Part shown: piece by piece, positions 52,262 to 53,740 of the stretch
Position numbering within the stretch: position 1 is the first letter of the stretch
Layout of the letters: each line of letters opens with the position of its first letter
From: Caryophanales bacterium UBA3620
GTDB lineage: Bacteria; Bacillota_I; Bacilli_A; RF39; UBA660
Assembly (NCBI GenBank): GCA_002375205.1
Contig: DFLL01000029.1
Location: 1-53,740 of the forward strand
Length of the DNA stretch: 53,740 bases
Direction: 5' to 3'
Notes under the pieces: generated by a model
Told to the model about the DNA's origin: nothing
The model's input: only the letters and a program-made list of their open reading frames with translations
Databases searched by the model: none
Made by a program: the position numbers and the translations under genes

Positions 52262-53353
52262 TTAAGAGTAATTATTTAATATGTATTCTTTTATTTCTTC
52301 TTTGTTATTATTTAATGAATTATTTAAAATGCTTTTTTCAATGTCATTCATTATCTCTTTTATATATTTTCCTGGCTTCTTATTTAATATTTTTGATATA
52401 TCAGAAGCATTTATTTCTATTTCCTTTTTTGATTTTATTGGAATATTATTATACATAGTATTTAGTTTTCTTTTTGATATTCCTTTAATATCTGCATACA
52501 CAGTACATAAATATAATCCATATTTATATAAAAGATAATTATCGATACTATTATGAGTTAATAGTTCTCTTAAAAGTAACATTTGTTCTTTCTCTACTTT
52601 AGTAAAGGGATAGATATCTTCCACTTCTAATTGACACCATATACCTATTAAATCAGTACAGATAGTTATCATAGATAATCTACTTATATCTAAAGCATTT
52701 GTTAAATTTAAATCTATTAGTAATTTAATTCCTTTTTCTTTATTTGTAGAAGAAAATATTTTATCTAATTCTTCTTTTTTTCGATTCGTTGATAACTTCT
52801 TTAATAAGTAGCTATATTTTGATAAATAGTGTTTAGTTTTTTTATCTATTTCAAAGTTTAAGATAGTGGCAAATCTAATACATCTTAATATTCGAAGAGC
52901 ATCCTCTTTTATTCGATATTTGGGATTGCCTACTGTTTTTAAAATTCTTTTATCTAAATCTTCCTTTGCTCCTAAAGCATCTATTATATTACCTTCTTTA
53001 TCTATACAAAATGTGTTAATAGTAAAATCTCTTCTTAATAAATCTTTCTTAATATTTTTTATATATTTTATTTTTATTGGTCTTCGATGATCTTCATATT
53101 TTATTTCTTTTCTAAAAGTTGTAACATCGAATTTATATCCTTTATATGCAATAACAATACTTCCATATTGTGTATCTGAAACAATAACATTTTCAAATAT
53201 TGATAATAATTCTTTAGGAGTAGCACTAGTGCATATATCAATATCATTTGTTTTATATCCTAGTAATTTATCCCGAGGATAACCTCCAACTATATAGGAT
53301 TCATATCCTTTTTCATTTAATATATTAAGTATTTCTAAAGCTTTTTCTTCCAT
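52262..53353 (-). CDS. cca: CCA-adding tRNA nucleotidyltransferase
   Basis: Adds or repairs the 3' CCA of tRNAs without template. 363 residues of the bacterial class II type. GGYPRDKLLG (23-32) and the metal-binding DIDICT (37-42), RRDFTINTFCID, GNPKYRIKEDALRILRCIRF and RFATILNFEID cover the catalytic head and neck. The C terminus is shorter and divergent. The ribosome site GGAGGAG lies close to the ATG. Promoter candidate TAGACT-N17-TACAAT at 53369-53397. It leads the run cca, ypmB-like, dnaD, nth. Confidence 0.94.
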   Translation of the reverse strand: MEEKALEILNILNEKGYESYIVGGYPRDKLLGYKTNDIDICTSATPKELLSIFENVIVSDTQYGSIVIAYKGYKFDVTTFRKEIKYEDHRRPIKIKYIKNIKKDLLRRDFTINTFCIDKEGNIIDALGAKEDLDKRILKTVGNPKYRIKEDALRILRCIRFATILNFEIDKKTKHYLSKYSYLLKKLSTNRKKEELDKIFSSTNKEKGIKLLIDLNLTNALDISRLSMITICTDLIGIWCQLEVEDIYPFTKVEKEQMLLLRELLTHNSIDNYLLYKYGLYLCTVYADIKGISKRKLNTMYNNIPIKSKKEIEINASDISKILNKKPGKYIKEIMNDIEKSILNNSLNNNKEEIKEYILNNYS

Positions 53354-53368
53354 TACTCCTCCAATAAT

Positions 53369-53397
53369 ATTGTACTAGATTTATTTTAAAAAGTCTA
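53369..53397 (-). promoter_or_regulatory. Candidate promoter of the cca operon
   Basis: Minus strand: TAGACT (53392-53397), 17-base spacer, TACAAT (53369-53374), then GGAGGAG before the cca ATG. The -35 hexamer is the same as at the cluster A promoter. The stretch 53398-53509 holds a 6-bp hairpin (53444-53463, GCACTT/AAGTGC) and otherwise nothing I can assign. Confidence 0.45.
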
Positions 53398-53509
53398 CCT
53401 AATAGTAGAGAAAAAAGAAGATTCTCTAATTCTTAAACTAGAAGCACTTCTATAAAAAAGTGCATATACAATGATAATTGAGAGATGAAAGTATTATTTG
53501 ATGCCATAC

Positions 53510-53538
53510 TTGATTTTTATATTTAAATATGTTATTAT
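53510..53538 (+). promoter_or_regulatory. Promoter of the small antitoxin-like RNA
   Basis: TTGATT (53510-53515), 17-base spacer, TATTAT (53533-53538), predicting an RNA start near 53545. Confidence 0.6.
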
Positions 53539-53544
53539 GTATAC

Positions 53545-53656
53545 AGATGAAGAAAACTTCATAGAATAAAAAAGAGGAACACCTGATTTCGCAGTTGGGT
53601 GAACCATTGTTTGTCAATGACCACCATAATCGAGTTGATTAGGTGGTCGCTTTTAT
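53545..53656 (+). ncRNA. Small convergent RNA, probable type I antitoxin
   Basis: About 110 bases between a promoter and a strong terminator, with no coding potential. It contains a small hairpin (CACC near 53580 with GGTG near 53598) and ends with the stem GACCACC (53619-53625) / GGTGGTC (53642-53648) plus a T-rich tail, where the stem is lengthened by TAATC/GATTA. It faces a small hydrophobic peptide gene on the minus strand and its 3' end meets the peptide's stop codon. This is the layout of TxpA/RatA and Fst-type systems, where the RNA pairs with the toxin mRNA 3' region. Start position and function are inferred. Confidence 0.6.
53619..53656 (+). terminator. Terminator of the small RNA
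   Basis: A 12-bp stem (GACCACC...GGTGGTC with inner TAATC/GATTA and one bulged A) over a GAGTT loop, followed by GCTTTTATTTTA. It is the most GC-rich and strongest hairpin in the window. It lies next to the toxin stop codon. Confidence 0.8.
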
Positions 53657-53730
53657 TTTACAAGTTGTACAACTAATTGAAGCAAAATAATAATGATTAA
53701 AAATGAGATTAGAAAATCCTTTTTAGTCAT
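53653..53730 (-). CDS. Small hydrophobic peptide, holin-like / TxpA-like type I toxin candidate
   Basis: A 25-residue frame starting ATG ACT AAA AAG: MTKKDFL, then one long hydrophobic helix rich in Ile, Leu, Val and Phe, ending QLVK. This is the composition and size of putative holin-like or TxpA/Fst-type toxins that sit in the membrane. An AGGCGGT ribosome site lies 4 bases upstream, at the very edge of the window, so an upstream in-frame extension cannot be excluded (no stop is seen in frame before the edge). The gene faces the convergent small RNA at 53545-53656. Too short for standard gene callers; toxicity is inferred. Confidence 0.6.
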   Translation of the reverse strand: MTKKDFLISFLIIIILLQLVVQLVK

Positions 53731-53740
53731 ATTACCGCCT

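Noticed and set aside
1..53740. CRISPR array, insertion sequence, prophage, tRNA or rRNA genes
   Set aside because: No direct-repeat array, transposase, integrase, terminal repeats, or recognisable cloverleaf or rRNA sequence was seen.

Overview
This window is about 53.7 kb of very AT-rich DNA (well under 30% GC by eye) that looks chromosomal, from a low-GC Gram-positive bacterium of the Bacillota. The supporting markers are dnaD, a cca / ypmB-like / dnaD / nth order that echoes Bacillus, single-chain glycyl-tRNA synthetase, TagO/WecA-TagA-type glycosyltransferases, an LCP ligase and a YerB-like DUF3048 protein. Nothing points to an outer membrane. An uncultured gut Bacilli lineage is plausible but cannot be proved from this sequence. 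The code is standard: TAA is the usual stop, TAG occurs, and TGA is a genuine stop after a TGG codon at 25345-25347. Nearly every gene is on the minus strand. The only plus-strand items are a RelB/YafQ-type toxin-antitoxin locus (40.2-40.8 kb) and a small RNA at the right edge.

Layout. 0-3.9 kb: glyS, deoA and a WecA/TagO-like lipid-carrier phosphosugar transferase, each with its own signals. 3.9-17.6 kb: surface-polysaccharide cluster B. A strong promoter at 17644-17672 drives a Wzx flippase, a sulfotransferase-like gene, two glycosyltransferases and a Wzy-GT4 fusion. After an internal terminator come a TagA-like enzyme, a GtrABC/ArnCEFT-like set (GT-C transferase, GT2, DUF2304, SMR-like carrier), a large membrane protein and a UDP-GlcNAc 2-epimerase. 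17.7-18.8 kb: a DUF3048 gene separates the clusters. 18.85-31.3 kb: cluster A starts with an LCP ligase fused to a solute-binding-like domain. It then has a WbuB-like transferase, the complete CapE-CapF-CapG pathway for UDP-N-acetyl-L-fucosamine, three GT4 enzymes, a Wzy polymerase and a second Wzx. 31.4-37.3 kb: a polysaccharide deacetylase, a phosphodiester glycosidase overlapping an FtsK-like ATPase, gpmI and an unknown membrane protein. 37.3-40 kb: an E2-like acyltransferase overlapping an acyl-CoA synthetase. 40.2-45 kb: the toxin-antitoxin locus (toxin gene broken by a nonsense codon) and a heterodimeric ABC exporter with a repeat-bearing extracellular insertion. 45-53.4 kb: an unknown anchored protein, mtaB, asnB, a radical SAM/SPASM protein, nth, dnaD, a ypmB-like gene and cca. 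53.5-53.74 kb: what looks like a type I toxin-antitoxin locus, with a 25-residue hydrophobic peptide facing a convergent small RNA.

How it works together. About half of the window builds, modifies, exports and attaches surface glycans. WecA-like and TagA-like enzymes could start an undecaprenyl-linked unit, CapEFG supplies L-FucNAc, WecB can supply ManNAc, and the glycosyltransferases extend the units. Two Wzx/Wzy pairs flip and polymerise, and the LCP protein attaches polymer to the wall. A sulfotransferase, a deacetylase and an extracytoplasmic GT-C system may decorate it. No stretch longer than about 300 bases lacks a gene or RNA; the longer gaps hold promoters, terminators and dyads as listed.
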